DNA of 64,000 bases from 39-52-133 sp035531075 (GTDB lineage: Bacteria > Pseudomonadota > Gammaproteobacteria > Burkholderiales > Gallionellaceae): positions 62,001 to 126,000 of the forward strand of contig DATKTO010000001.1 in the NCBI GenBank assembly GCA_035531075.1, given 5' to 3'. Numbering within the stretch: the first letter of the stretch is position 1; the number at the start of each line of letters is the position of its first letter. The position numbers were made by a program, and so were the translations under genes. Below, piece by piece: positions 8,227-14,810 of the stretch. A model generated the notes under the pieces. It was not told where the DNA came from, made no database searches, and saw nothing but the letters and a program-made list of their open reading frames with translations.

Positions 8227-8855
8227 GCTATTTCTCCTTCTTCGGATTCTTCGTTTGACTGATCGTTGAGTAGCGCAACGGTAGAGAACAGCCCACTGAT
8301 CAAATCGGCTTGAGTCTTTGGCTCAGATTGTTCAGGCCGCGGGATAAGGATATTTCTACCCTGCAGCATTCTGAAAAGGAGGTAGTTTTCTGCCATTAAG
8401 CCAAAAAGCTCCTTTGTGTCAGTGTCTGTCTTTGCTGAATATGAGGAAAGCATCCCGCCTTCCATGGTGTGGCTCATCAGCTCGGCAATGCGCACATCGT
8501 TGCTGTCCATGCGCTCAAGGATTGAATCTGCACGTTCTTGTGGAAGAGTTGGGTCAACCACAAACCGGCTGGCTTGCATTGGGGTAACTATGCCGATGCC
8601 TGAGACTGGCTTGGGTAGTTCTGCGCCGGTTTGCTTGGTATCTGTATCGTTGAAGTCGATGCCTCTGTCTTCATAGAACTCGCGCAAGCTTTGCAGGAAT
8701 GCCATATCAGGGATGAATCGGCCGGTCTCAAAGTTTTTGAGCTTGTGGCCTGGCAGTTCGCCTTGCTCGATGACGTTGGCTTGGGTTAGGCCAAGCTGGA
8801 AACGGGTTGCGCGGGATTGCTCAGCCGTTATGGGTAGTTTTGATGGTATTTTCAT
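8223..8855 (-). CDS. XRE-like helix-turn-helix protein, first gene of the rep operon
   Basis: About 210 residues from the ATG at 8855, which has a GAGGAA ribosome-binding site; an upstream in-frame TTG at 8873 would absorb that site and is not preferred. The N-terminal part (ITAEQSRATRFQLGLTQANV, then GHKLKNFETGRFIPD) reads as a Cro/C1-type helix-turn-helix. The rest is unrecognised and ends in an acidic tail. It leads the leftward replication and integration operon and probably regulates it. A near-perfect inverted repeat overlaps the region just upstream of its start. Confidence 0.7.
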   Translation of the reverse strand: MKIPSKLPITAEQSRATRFQLGLTQANVIEQGELPGHKLKNFETGRFIPDMAFLQSLREFYEDRGIDFNDTDTKQTGAELPKPVSGIGIVTPMQASRFVVDPTLPQERADSILERMDSNDVRIAELMSHTMEGGMLSSYSAKTDTDTKELFGLMAENYLLFRMLQGRNILIPRPEQSEPKTQADLISGLFSTVALLNDQSNEESEEGEIA

Positions 8856-8872
8856 TTTTTCCTCAATTATCA

Positions 8873-8896
8873 ATTACGAGAAATATTCTCGGTAAT
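8873..8896. promoter_or_regulatory. Putative operator: ATTACGAGAA-ATA-TTCTCGGTAAT
   Basis: An inverted repeat with one unpaired G, ATTACGAGAA at 8873-8882 and TTCTCGGTAAT at 8886-8896, lies 18 bp upstream of the XRE-like gene start. A related half-site (TTTACGAAAA) lies near 8931-8940. The position between the two regulator genes suits a repressor operator controlling the leftward operon. Which protein binds is unknown. Confidence 0.5.
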
Positions 8897-8970
8897 GATT
8901 ATTGCGGTCAAAATAAATAAAGTAAACTCATTTACGAAAATAAAGTATCTATAGTGAAACTTGGTTGGCG

Positions 8971-8994
8971 TAAAAAAACCGGCAAAGGCCGGTT
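8971..8994 (-). terminator. Terminator of the leftward XRE repressor gene
   Basis: Read on the minus strand, AACCGGC-CTTT-GCCGGTT is followed directly by seven T residues. This is a strong intrinsic terminator, about 20 bp after the stop of the gene at 9015-9467, and it insulates that gene from the rep operon downstream. Confidence 0.85.
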
Positions 8995-9014
8995 GTATTT
9001 GTGCTTGGAGGAGA

Positions 9015-9467
9015 TTATGGCGTTTGACGAACCTTTTTTAATAGTGCGATATAGTCGTCGCTCATGCGCACATCATCCCAGTTTTTCTCAACAAGTCCCT
9101 TCGCGGCAAGTATTCTATAGACATGATCATCTATCACTTCTTCAATAGTGTGCTCATAAAAATCCATTGGATCTGCTGAGTCACCATAGACAAGCAATGC
9201 AAGCGAACATCTAAGCGATTGTGACAAAACCTTTAGTTCTCTGAGGCCTGGTGCATAAGTGCCATTTTCATAGCGTGACAAAGAAACTCTGGAAATACCC
9301 TCGCCACTTGGGTCAATTAATTTGGTCAGTTGGCTGAGTTCATCTAGGGTTAGTTCTCTATGTTGTCTTTGTATTTTGATACGTTTTCCAAACTCTATAT
9401 TGTCAACTGATGGTTTTTTCAGGTCAGTTTTTTCTTCAGTTTTAGAGTCTTTGCGAGAAGTTGTCAT
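9015..9467 (-). CDS. XRE-family transcriptional regulator
   Basis: 150 residues. Residues about 25-90 form a classical Cro/C1 helix-turn-helix: FGKRIKIQRQHRELTLDELS, then GISRVSLSRYENGTYAPGL. The C-terminal half, with acidic and aromatic residues, may serve oligomerisation. It is the likely lysogeny-type repressor of the element because it has its own terminator and stands between the leftward rep operon and the rightward cargo. Binding to the nearby inverted repeat is plausible but unproven. Confidence 0.85.
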   Translation of the reverse strand: MTTSRKDSKTEEKTDLKKPSVDNIEFGKRIKIQRQHRELTLDELSQLTKLIDPSGEGISRVSLSRYENGTYAPGLRELKVLSQSLRCSLALLVYGDSADPMDFYEHTIEEVIDDHVYRILAAKGLVEKNWDDVRMSDDYIALLKKVRQTP

Positions 9468-9635
9468 GGCGGATTTTTGGTTTTAACTCATTAGTTGGCC
9501 GGTATAACTAGCTGGACTGCCCTTGGTTTATTGGTGTCTAGCTGGTTGCCGTTATTTTTCCTGTTCGCATTATCACAGGAATGCAATGCAGTGCGCCAGT
9601 AGGAAGGTGAATCTGACCTGGCAGAGCGTGACGGC

Positions 9636-9875
9636 ATGAATCACTCGCAACCCTATGCGGCCAAAACACCCGCACAGGGAACCCCTCGTGACGCGGTGTC
9701 GCGTGCCACCATGAACGGGATGAAGGGGGTTTTAATGGGTTTGTCAGCAGGAAATCCAATGCATGTTAATGATTTTGTTGAAAAACATGTTCATACGATG
9801 GGGGTAATGGACTCTAAATTGGGCGTAACCCAAGCAGGCATTAAGCTAGAAGTCTGCAAAAAGGGTATTTTGTAG
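9636..9875 (+). CDS. Hypothetical 79-residue protein
   Basis: An ORF encoding 79 residues with a hydrophilic N-terminus (NHSQPYAAKTPAQGTPRDAV) and a central segment NPMHVNDFVEKHVHTMGVMD. I do not recognise it. No clear ribosome-binding site precedes the first ATG, and three further in-frame ATGs follow (for example 9711, 9720), so the start is uncertain. The sequence around it (9480-9635 upstream and 9876-9947 downstream) shows no other gene. It may be a small element protein or a chance ORF. Confidence 0.35.
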   Translation: MNHSQPYAAKTPAQGTPRDAVSRATMNGMKGVLMGLSAGNPMHVNDFVEKHVHTMGVMDSKLGVTQAGIKLEVCKKGIL

Positions 9876-9908
9876 TCAAACGAATTAAAGCTTGTAAAAT
9901 TGTTGCCG

Positions 9909-9920
9909 TTGTATATACAA
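9909..9920. promoter_or_regulatory. Palindrome TTGTATATACAA upstream of the toxin-antitoxin pair
   Basis: A perfect 12-bp palindrome about 30 bp before the toxin start. Its core GTATATAC recurs at 10260-10267, just before the antitoxin gene. This is a possible operator for autoregulation by the antitoxin, as is common for such pairs; the sequence alone does not prove it. Confidence 0.35.
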
Positions 9921-9947
9921 TGTGAACCCAATTCGGACTTCCTGAAT

Positions 9948-10241
9948 ATGAATCTCAGTATTTCAATAGCAGTACGGGAAAAACTGGCAAATAAAGTACC
10001 CCCGGTTACTGAAAGCGAAATAATCCAATGTTTCGCAAACCGCAATCGAAGTGATTTATTAGATATTCGCGCTGACAACAGAACAAACCCAATAACTCGT
10101 TGGTTTATAGCTGAAACTGACTTTGGGCGAAAGCTTAAAGTTGCATACATGCCATTTACTGACAGAATAGAAATTAAATCTGCCTACGATCCAAATTTAG
10201 AGGAACTGCGGATTTACAATAAAATTTCTTTGCCAAAGTAG
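9948..10241 (+). CDS. Putative toxin of a type II toxin-antitoxin pair
   Basis: 97 residues from the ATG at 9948. The family is recalled from small proteins, often labelled ADP-ribosyl-(dinitrogen reductase) hydrolase, encoded directly upstream of CopG-type antitoxins. Matching features are TESEIIQCFANR, RADNRTNPITRWFIAET, GRKLKVAYMP and a final IKSAYDPNLEELRIYNK. The fold may resemble the BrnT/RelE class, but the catalytic mechanism is not shown here. The in-frame TTG at 9900 would add 16 residues that do not fit the family. It is separated by 64 bp from the antitoxin gene, toxin first, as in brnTA-like pairs. Confidence 0.65.
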   Translation: MNLSISIAVREKLANKVPPVTESEIIQCFANRNRSDLLDIRADNRTNPITRWFIAETDFGRKLKVAYMPFTDRIEIKSAYDPNLEELRIYNKISLPK

Positions 10242-10305
10242 CAAGTATTTTGTATTAATGTATATACGGGAATTTTAGCCAATGAGGCAAAATAAGGAGC
10301 TAATC

Positions 10306-10680
10306 ATGAGCAAAAACCACAGCACACCCAAGATATTGGACACCGAGGAAGCATGGCTTTCTAGTGAGTTAGGTGCAGATGAACAATACGCAGCTGTCGC
10401 TCCAGATGACATGGAATCTATCATTAATGAGAATCTTGACCTGCAACCTATCTCTATTCGCCTTGAGAAGTCACTGATTGAGGACTTCAAACTTATAGCG
10501 GATTTACATGGCCTGGGGTATCAGCCGTTGATGCGCCAAACCCTTAAAAGATTTGCGGACTGCGAGAAAAAGCGCATTCTGCGCGAGGTGGCAGCGGACA
10601 TGGCCGCAAGAAAGAAGGCTGATAAATTGGTACAGGAAAATGACCCGGCACCAGTTGAGAAGCAAAAGAAAGCTGCATAA
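10306..10680 (+). CDS. CopG/BrnA-type antitoxin
   Basis: 124 residues from the ATG at 10306, which has a perfect AAGGAG site 7 bases upstream; the ATG at 10282 would absorb that site. The N-terminal half is acidic (LDTEEAWLSSELGADEQYA) and probably binds the toxin. The following segment, PISIRLEKSLIEDFKLIADLHG then YQPLMRQTL, is a ribbon-helix-helix of CopG-antitoxin type. The tail is Lys-rich. It should neutralise the upstream protein and repress the pair, which would help keep the element in the chromosome. Confidence 0.75.
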   Translation: MSKNHSTPKILDTEEAWLSSELGADEQYAAVAPDDMESIINENLDLQPISIRLEKSLIEDFKLIADLHGLGYQPLMRQTLKRFADCEKKRILREVAADMAARKKADKLVQENDPAPVEKQKKAA

Positions 10681-10732
10681 CCGTTTCTGTAAAAACACAC
10701 CGGTTGCTATGTTTGTTGTTTAGGGAATAAAA

Positions 10733-11089
10733 ATGTCAGATATTAAAAAATATAAATGTGGGTTTTGCCATCTTGAACACCCTGAGGGCGCTGTAGTATG
10801 TCAAGCAGGCGGCTGTGGGGCTGACATTGTATATGGTGCATCAAATCTAGAAATATCTGATGCCAGAGCTTTGGGTGCGCTCAAGTGGGGATTTATTACC
10901 CTCGGAATAATTTATGTAATACCACAGCAACTAAATGCACAATTTTCCTGGAGTATTCCTAACGGATGGGGTGTTGGCGTTTTTGGTTTGGTTGTTGCAT
11001 TAGGTTTAGCTTTTTGGGGAGCAACCAAGGAAGATGTGAAGATACGCGAATCAAAGCGTGGTGCGGTAAGATATTATCGCAAAAAATAG
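10733..11089 (+). CDS. Small zinc-ribbon membrane protein
   Basis: 118 residues. The N-terminus has four cysteines arranged like a zinc ribbon (CGFC at 9-12, then CQAGGCG), suggesting metal binding. Two hydrophobic stretches follow (LKWGFITLGIIYVIPQQL and VGVFGLVVALGLAFWGATK), and the tail is basic. A TAGGGA site precedes the ATG. I do not recognise a named family. It is the last gene before attR and probably cargo. Related zinc-ribbon plus transmembrane proteins occur in many islands without known function. Confidence 0.65.
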   Translation: MSDIKKYKCGFCHLEHPEGAVVCQAGGCGADIVYGASNLEISDARALGALKWGFITLGIIYVIPQQLNAQFSWSIPNGWGVGVFGLVVALGLAFWGATKEDVKIRESKRGAVRYYRKK

Positions 11090-11239
11090 CTGGTTATCTT
11101 TCCCTCCACTTTAGAGGATTAAAGCTTCTACAATATTATTGGCTATTGAGATATTGCTAGTGTCTTAAAGGAGTGGCTTTAAACAAATTGTAGAATTATT
11201 ACTTTGCAACCGGTTGAATGAAAGGATGGTTGTGTAGGC

Positions 11240-11284
11240 CTCATAATCCTTTGGTCCGCGGTTCAAGTCCGCGACGACCCACCA
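11240..11284 (+). repeat. attR: 45-bp copy of the tRNA 3' end
   Basis: Identical to 3870-3914. No 5' half of a tRNA is present in front of it, so this is an attachment-site remnant and not a second tRNA gene. The 150 bp between the last element gene and attR show no further ORF. Confidence 0.93.
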
Positions 11285-11286
11285 GC

Positions 11287-11330
11287 AAAAGACAAAGGCT
11301 TGCGGTTTTAACCGCAAGCCTTTGTCTTTT
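11287..11330 (+). terminator. Displaced original terminator of the rpoD-tRNA unit
   Basis: A perfect 20-bp stem (AAAAGACAAAGGCTTGCGGT) with a 4-base TTTA loop, ending in CTTTT, starts 3 bp after the CCA of attR. By position it would lie just downstream of the tRNA in an unoccupied chromosome, so it is most likely the native terminator separated by the insertion. Confidence 0.85.
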
Positions 11331-11632
11331 GTACTATTATGAAAACGAGATAAGCATCCTTCAGTAAGGCGGTCTATGCGACTTCCTGAATAAGTAATGT
11401 GTGGTGCTTAAATTTTGTAACATATTGTTTGTATTGAAAATAATATTTTACAGGGTCAGATGTATCGCATTAAATATCATTTGTAAGTAATTGAAATATA
11501 GATAAAGTGGTTTTTTGTTTGTAAGATTTCTTCCTACATCAAAATAAGAACAACTCTGATTCTGTTCTATTCCCTTGCCATGCAGAATGGCACCGTCAAT
11601 AAAGACATTATTTGTCACCAGGGGGAACGAAA
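11331..11632 (+). other. AT-rich flhDC upstream region
   Basis: About 300 bp without a convincing ORF. It is AT-rich and probably carries the flhDC promoter and a long leader, as in enterobacteria. I see no clear -35/-10 pair that stands out. A perfect 5-bp hairpin GCCAT-GCAGA-ATGGC lies at 11577-11591, about 40 bp before the flhD start. Confidence 0.5.
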
Positions 11633-11953
11633 ATGACTGTAAGCCAAATTCAATCAGAAATCAAAGATGCAAATCTCACTTACATGCTATTAGCACAGCA
11701 GATGATTAAAGAGGACAAGGTCGCTTCAATATTTCGACTTGGCGTCAGCGAAGAAATGGCAGACTTGATTGCCGGTTTGACACCCGCACAGATATTGAAA
11801 ATGGCATCTTCAAATATGATGCTGTATCGCCTGCGCTTTGATGAGCGCCTGCTGCTGAACATGATCTCAGATTTTAATAAAGACAGGATGATGTCGCAGG
11901 CTCATGCAACCATCCTGATGACAGCGCAACCAGCAGAAGTATTGGCAGTTTAA
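11633..11953 (+). CDS. flhD: Flagellar master regulator subunit FlhD
   Basis: 106 residues from the ATG at 11633, preceded by an AGGGGGAA ribosome-binding site; an in-frame TTG at 11612 lies upstream of that site and is not used. FlhD pairs with FlhC in the FlhD4C2 complex that activates class II flagellar promoters. Family features include the early helix IQSEIKDANLTYMLLAQQM, the segment LAGLTPAQILKMASSNMMLYRLRF, and a length close to that of enterobacterial FlhD. flhC follows after 19 bp. The targets in this window are probably the flg, flh and fli operons. Confidence 0.95.
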   Translation: MTVSQIQSEIKDANLTYMLLAQQMIKEDKVASIFRLGVSEEMADLIAGLTPAQILKMASSNMMLYRLRFDERLLLNMISDFNKDRMMSQAHATILMTAQPAEVLAV

Positions 11954-11972
11954 TAAAAAAAGTGGAGGCGCC

Positions 11973-12518
11973 ATGCGTAGCAAGAGCGTAGTCAACGAAG
12001 CACGTGAAATCCAGATATGTATTGAGTTGATTAATCTGGGTGCGCGCTTGCAATTACTGCAGGAAGAAACTTCACTAAGTCGCGAACGCTTACTTCGGTT
12101 GTACAAAGAAGTAAAAGGTGCGTCGCCATCAAAGGGCATGCTTCCTTATTCGACTGACTGGTTTATGAGTTGGTTGCCGAATATTCATTCCTCCATGTTT
12201 ATGGATATTTATCACTATATTGTGAATAACGCGGGTGTGTCTGGTGTTGAAGCGCTGATTAAAAGTTACCGCCTGTACAAAGAACAGCTTGGCGTATCGG
12301 ATGACGAACCCGTTTTGAGTATTACACGAGCATGGTTTATGCTGCGATTTTTCGATGCAAAGTTGCTGCAACTGACTGCCTGTAAAGAGTGTGGTGGATA
12401 TTTCGTGGTGCACAGCGATGAACTGTGCGATAACTACAACTGTGGAATTTGCCGCCCGCCATCACGTGCCGGTAAAACCAAAAAGGCAGCTGAACAGGAA
12501 TTACATGCTGTAGCCTAG
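11973..12518 (+). CDS. flhC: Flagellar master regulator subunit FlhC
   Basis: 181-residue zinc-binding partner of FlhD. The four zinc ligands are C137 and C140 (CKEC) and C157 and C160 (CGIC), at the same positions as in E. coli FlhC. The N-terminal half matches the family (LINLGARLQLLQEETSLSRERLLRLYKE). It sits in one operon with flhD, 19 bp downstream, with a GGAGG site before the ATG, and ends at a strong terminator. FlhDC sits at the head of the whole motility region. Confidence 0.97.
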   Translation: MRSKSVVNEAREIQICIELINLGARLQLLQEETSLSRERLLRLYKEVKGASPSKGMLPYSTDWFMSWLPNIHSSMFMDIYHYIVNNAGVSGVEALIKSYRLYKEQLGVSDDEPVLSITRAWFMLRFFDAKLLQLTACKECGGYFVVHSDELCDNYNCGICRPPSRAGKTKKAAEQELHAVA

Positions 12519-12540
12519 GGCTTACTGCCGGGGCCTATAC

Positions 12541-12595
12541 AATAAAACGTCGCAAATACTGACTTGATTTATCAGTATTTGCGACGTTTTTTATT
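12541..12595 (+). terminator. Terminator after flhDC
   Basis: A 19-bp perfect stem (AAAACGTCGCAAATACTGA paired with its complement) around a 9-base loop is followed by a T run at 12587-12592. It ends the flhDC transcript and separates it from motA. Confidence 0.9.
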
Positions 12596-12722
12596 GCGCA
12601 TGCCATTTGCATTTTACGAATTAGCATTGGATTTACGTATTGTTTACGAGATGAATATATTAAATTCCTGCTAATCTGCATGCGTATATAGCTAAAAATG
12701 TAATCTTTTGAGGGGTGGCTTC

Positions 12723-13577
12723 ATGTTGGTGATACTTGGATATGTGTTAGTTGCATTCTCCGTATTCGGCGGTTTTGCACTGGCCGGCGGGCACTTGTTT
12801 GCGCTGTGGCAGCCGGTTGAGTTGCTGATGATAGGGGGGGCCGGCCTTGGCTCGTTCCTGGTTGGCAATACGATCCCGACCGTGAAGGCCACGCTCAAAG
12901 CGGTACCCAAGGTATTCAAGGGGGCGAAATACACTAAAGACACTTATATGGAGCTCATGGCATTGCTCTATGAGTTGCTCGGAAAAATCCGCAAGGAAGG
13001 CCTCATGTCCATTGAGGGAGACGTCGAGGATGCGCACGAAAGCCCCCTTTTCGCAAAGTATCCAAAAATTCTTAGTGATCATCATATCGTCGAATTTATG
13101 ACAGATTACTTGCGCATCATGGTCAGCGGTAACCTCAATGCGATGGAGCTTGAGAATCTGATGGAGGTGGAGATCGAAACCCATCACCACGAAGAAATGG
13201 TGCCATCACATGTGATTGCCAAGCTGGGTGATGCGCTACCTGCTTTCGGTATCGTTGCGGCGGTCATGGGTGTGGTTCATACCATGGCTTCTATCGGTGT
13301 TCCTCCGGCTCAATTGGGGGTTCTAATAGGTGCGGCGTTGGTCGGTACCTTTCTTGGCATCTTGCTGGCCTATGGCTTTATTGGCCCGTTGGCGACTGCG
13401 CTGGAACAGAAGGCAAACGAATCCACCAAAATGTTTCAGACTATCAAGGTCACCCTGCTCGCCAATCTAAATGGTTACGCGCCCGCAATGGCGGTCGAAT
13501 TTGGACGCAAGGTGCTGGCGTCCACAGAGCGCCCGGGGTTCCTGGAGCTGGAAGAATTTGTTAAGCAAAAACGCTGA
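12723..13577 (+). CDS. motA: Flagellar motor stator protein MotA
   Basis: 284 residues from the ATG at 12723; a GAGGGG ribosome-binding site precedes it, and the in-frame TTG at 12708 is rejected because it would include that site. Proton-channel stator subunit of the inner membrane: two N-terminal spans (MLVILGYVLVAFSVFGGFAL and the ELLMIGGAGLGSFLVGN segment), a large cytoplasmic loop that contacts FliG, and two further spans (LGDALPAFGIVAAVMGVV, and LGVLIGAALVGTFLGILLAY). This is the E. coli-type MotA with partner motB 29 bp downstream, distinct from the MotC found at 43603. Confidence 0.97.
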   Translation: MLVILGYVLVAFSVFGGFALAGGHLFALWQPVELLMIGGAGLGSFLVGNTIPTVKATLKAVPKVFKGAKYTKDTYMELMALLYELLGKIRKEGLMSIEGDVEDAHESPLFAKYPKILSDHHIVEFMTDYLRIMVSGNLNAMELENLMEVEIETHHHEEMVPSHVIAKLGDALPAFGIVAAVMGVVHTMASIGVPPAQLGVLIGAALVGTFLGILLAYGFIGPLATALEQKANESTKMFQTIKVTLLANLNGYAPAMAVEFGRKVLASTERPGFLELEEFVKQKR

Positions 13578-13606
13578 TCCACCGCCACTAAAAGCGAAAT
13601 TAATTT

Positions 13607-14611
13607 ATGCCGTCTAATGAAAAACGCCCCATTGTAATCAAGCGCATCAAAAAAGTTGCGGGTGGACATCACGGTGGTGCATGGAAAATTGCCTATGCTG
13701 ACTTTGTAACCGCCATGATGGCATTCTTCCTGTTGATGTGGTTGCTGGGTACGACAAACAAGGGTGATCTGGCACAAATACAGGATTACTTTAACACACC
13801 TCTCAAGATTGCCCTGCTTGGCGGCAGCGGAAGTGGTGAAAGCTCCAGCATTATTCAGGGCGGAGGTAAGGACATCACAAAGTCAAAGGGCCAGGTGAAG
13901 GATGGAGAGGTGCCCAGTGATAGAAAAATTATCAACATCAAGCCGTCAATGGAAGACATGTTGCGCCTGGAAAAAGTGAAGGAAGCTGAAAAACTTAAAG
14001 ACCTGAAGCAAATAATTGAAAAAGCGATCAACAGCAACGCCAAGCTTAGGCAATTCCGGAATCAAATTCTATTGGATATCACGACAGAAGGTCTGCGCAT
14101 ACAAATTGTGGATGAAAAAAACAGGCCCATGTTCAGAATTGGCAGTGCCGAACTTGAACCGTATACCAAAGAAATTCTGCATGAGATAGGTAAAACACTC
14201 AACCTGATGCCCAATAAAGTGAGCTTGTCCGGGCATACCGACGCCAAGCCCTATGCTTATGACAGGAAGGGATTTAGCAATTGGGATTTGTCGGCAGATC
14301 GCGCTAATGCCTCAAGACGCGAATTGACTGTGGGCGGAATGGATGAGAAAAAAGTCGTGCGCGTAGTGGGACTCTCATCGGCCGTGTTGTTTGACAAGGA
14401 AAATCCATTTAATCCGATCAATCGCCGTATCAGCATCATCGTAATGAATAAAAAAGCCGAGGAAGCGGCGCAGAAAGACGGCGGCACCGTGGAGATTGAT
14501 GCGGCAAACAACGAGATACAGGACAAACTGCTCAATCAATCCGGAGTAGCCTCTGCACCTGTTGTGGCAGCAGTGCAAGCCGTCTCCGCACCGGCGGTTA
14601 ACGCGCGTTAA
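13607..14611 (+). CDS. motB: Flagellar motor stator protein MotB
   Basis: 334 residues. After a basic cytoplasmic start (RPIVIKRIKKVAGGHHGGAW) comes one transmembrane helix, ADFVTAMMAFFLLMWLLG, with the essential proton-accepting aspartate D32. A periplasmic OmpA-like domain follows, with the peptidoglycan-binding motif SLSGHTDAKPY and FSNWDLSADRANASRRELT. It anchors the MotA/MotB stator to the cell wall. A long C-terminal tail beyond the OmpA domain is rich in Ala and Val. The operon partner is motA. Confidence 0.97.
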   Translation: MPSNEKRPIVIKRIKKVAGGHHGGAWKIAYADFVTAMMAFFLLMWLLGTTNKGDLAQIQDYFNTPLKIALLGGSGSGESSSIIQGGGKDITKSKGQVKDGEVPSDRKIINIKPSMEDMLRLEKVKEAEKLKDLKQIIEKAINSNAKLRQFRNQILLDITTEGLRIQIVDEKNRPMFRIGSAELEPYTKEILHEIGKTLNLMPNKVSLSGHTDAKPYAYDRKGFSNWDLSADRANASRRELTVGGMDEKKVVRVVGLSSAVLFDKENPFNPINRRISIIVMNKKAEEAAQKDGGTVEIDAANNEIQDKLLNQSGVASAPVVAAVQAVSAPAVNAR

Positions 14612-14655
14612 CGGTGCTGACGGGAATACAGGGATGCATGCATGGATTGCATAAT

Positions 14656-14682
14656 TAAAGATTGTCAGATTTTTGCCGCTAT
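14656..14682 (+). promoter_or_regulatory. Sigma-28 (FliA) promoter before the first MCP
   Basis: TAAA at 14656-14659, a 15-base spacer starting GATT, and GCCGCTAT at 14675-14682 match the flagellar consensus TAAA-N15-GCCGATAA with two changes in the -10 element. A transcript from here would carry a leader of about 120 nt to the MCP start. Confidence 0.7.
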
Positions 14683-14753
14683 TACTTTGGCTTGGTCTCA
14701 GAGGGAGAGCTGGCGGTTTCAGGGTTTGAGCAGTTGATTTGAAGCAGGGATAA

Positions 14754-14779
14754 GCCCGCTAAAGCCGGGCACTCCCGGC
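14754..14779 (+). promoter_or_regulatory. Overlapping alternative hairpins in the MCP leader
   Basis: GCCCG (14754-14758) can pair with CGGGC (14766-14770), while GCCGGG (14764-14769) can pair with CCCGGC (14774-14779). The two stems share bases, so only one can form at a time. They lie 30-57 nt before the MCP start in the predicted sigma-28 transcript. This could be a translational switch or chance; no known riboswitch consensus was recognised. Confidence 0.3.
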
Positions 14780-14810
14780 AGCTGCATGACTACGGAGCAG
14801 GAATAAAAAT

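Larger units (their letters stand above)
3870..11284. mobile_element. 7.4 kb tRNA-integrated element with rolling-circle Rep and tyrosine integrase
   Basis: Bounded by a 45-bp perfect direct repeat (3870-3914 and 11240-11284) that corresponds to the anticodon-to-CCA part of the tRNA. The integrase gene lies next to the tRNA copy, as in most tRNA-targeting elements. Contents from the left are integrase, DUF4224-like protein, small protein, HTH/coiled-coil protein, P2 gpA-like Rep, two small proteins and an XRE-like regulator (all leftward), an XRE repressor (leftward), then a probable toxin-antitoxin pair and a zinc-ribbon membrane protein (rightward). No structural, packaging, lysis or conjugation gene is recognisable, so it looks like a satellite, a plasmid-like integrative element or a reduced prophage. 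Confidence 0.9.

Noticed and set aside
11240..11284. Second tRNA after the element
   Set aside because: Only the 3' part of the tRNA is present; no D arm or 5' acceptor strand precedes it, so it is an attachment-site copy.
14690..14810. c-di-GMP-I riboswitch before the MCP
   Set aside because: Such switches often precede MCP genes, but the conserved core segments could not be found here; only simple hairpins are supported.
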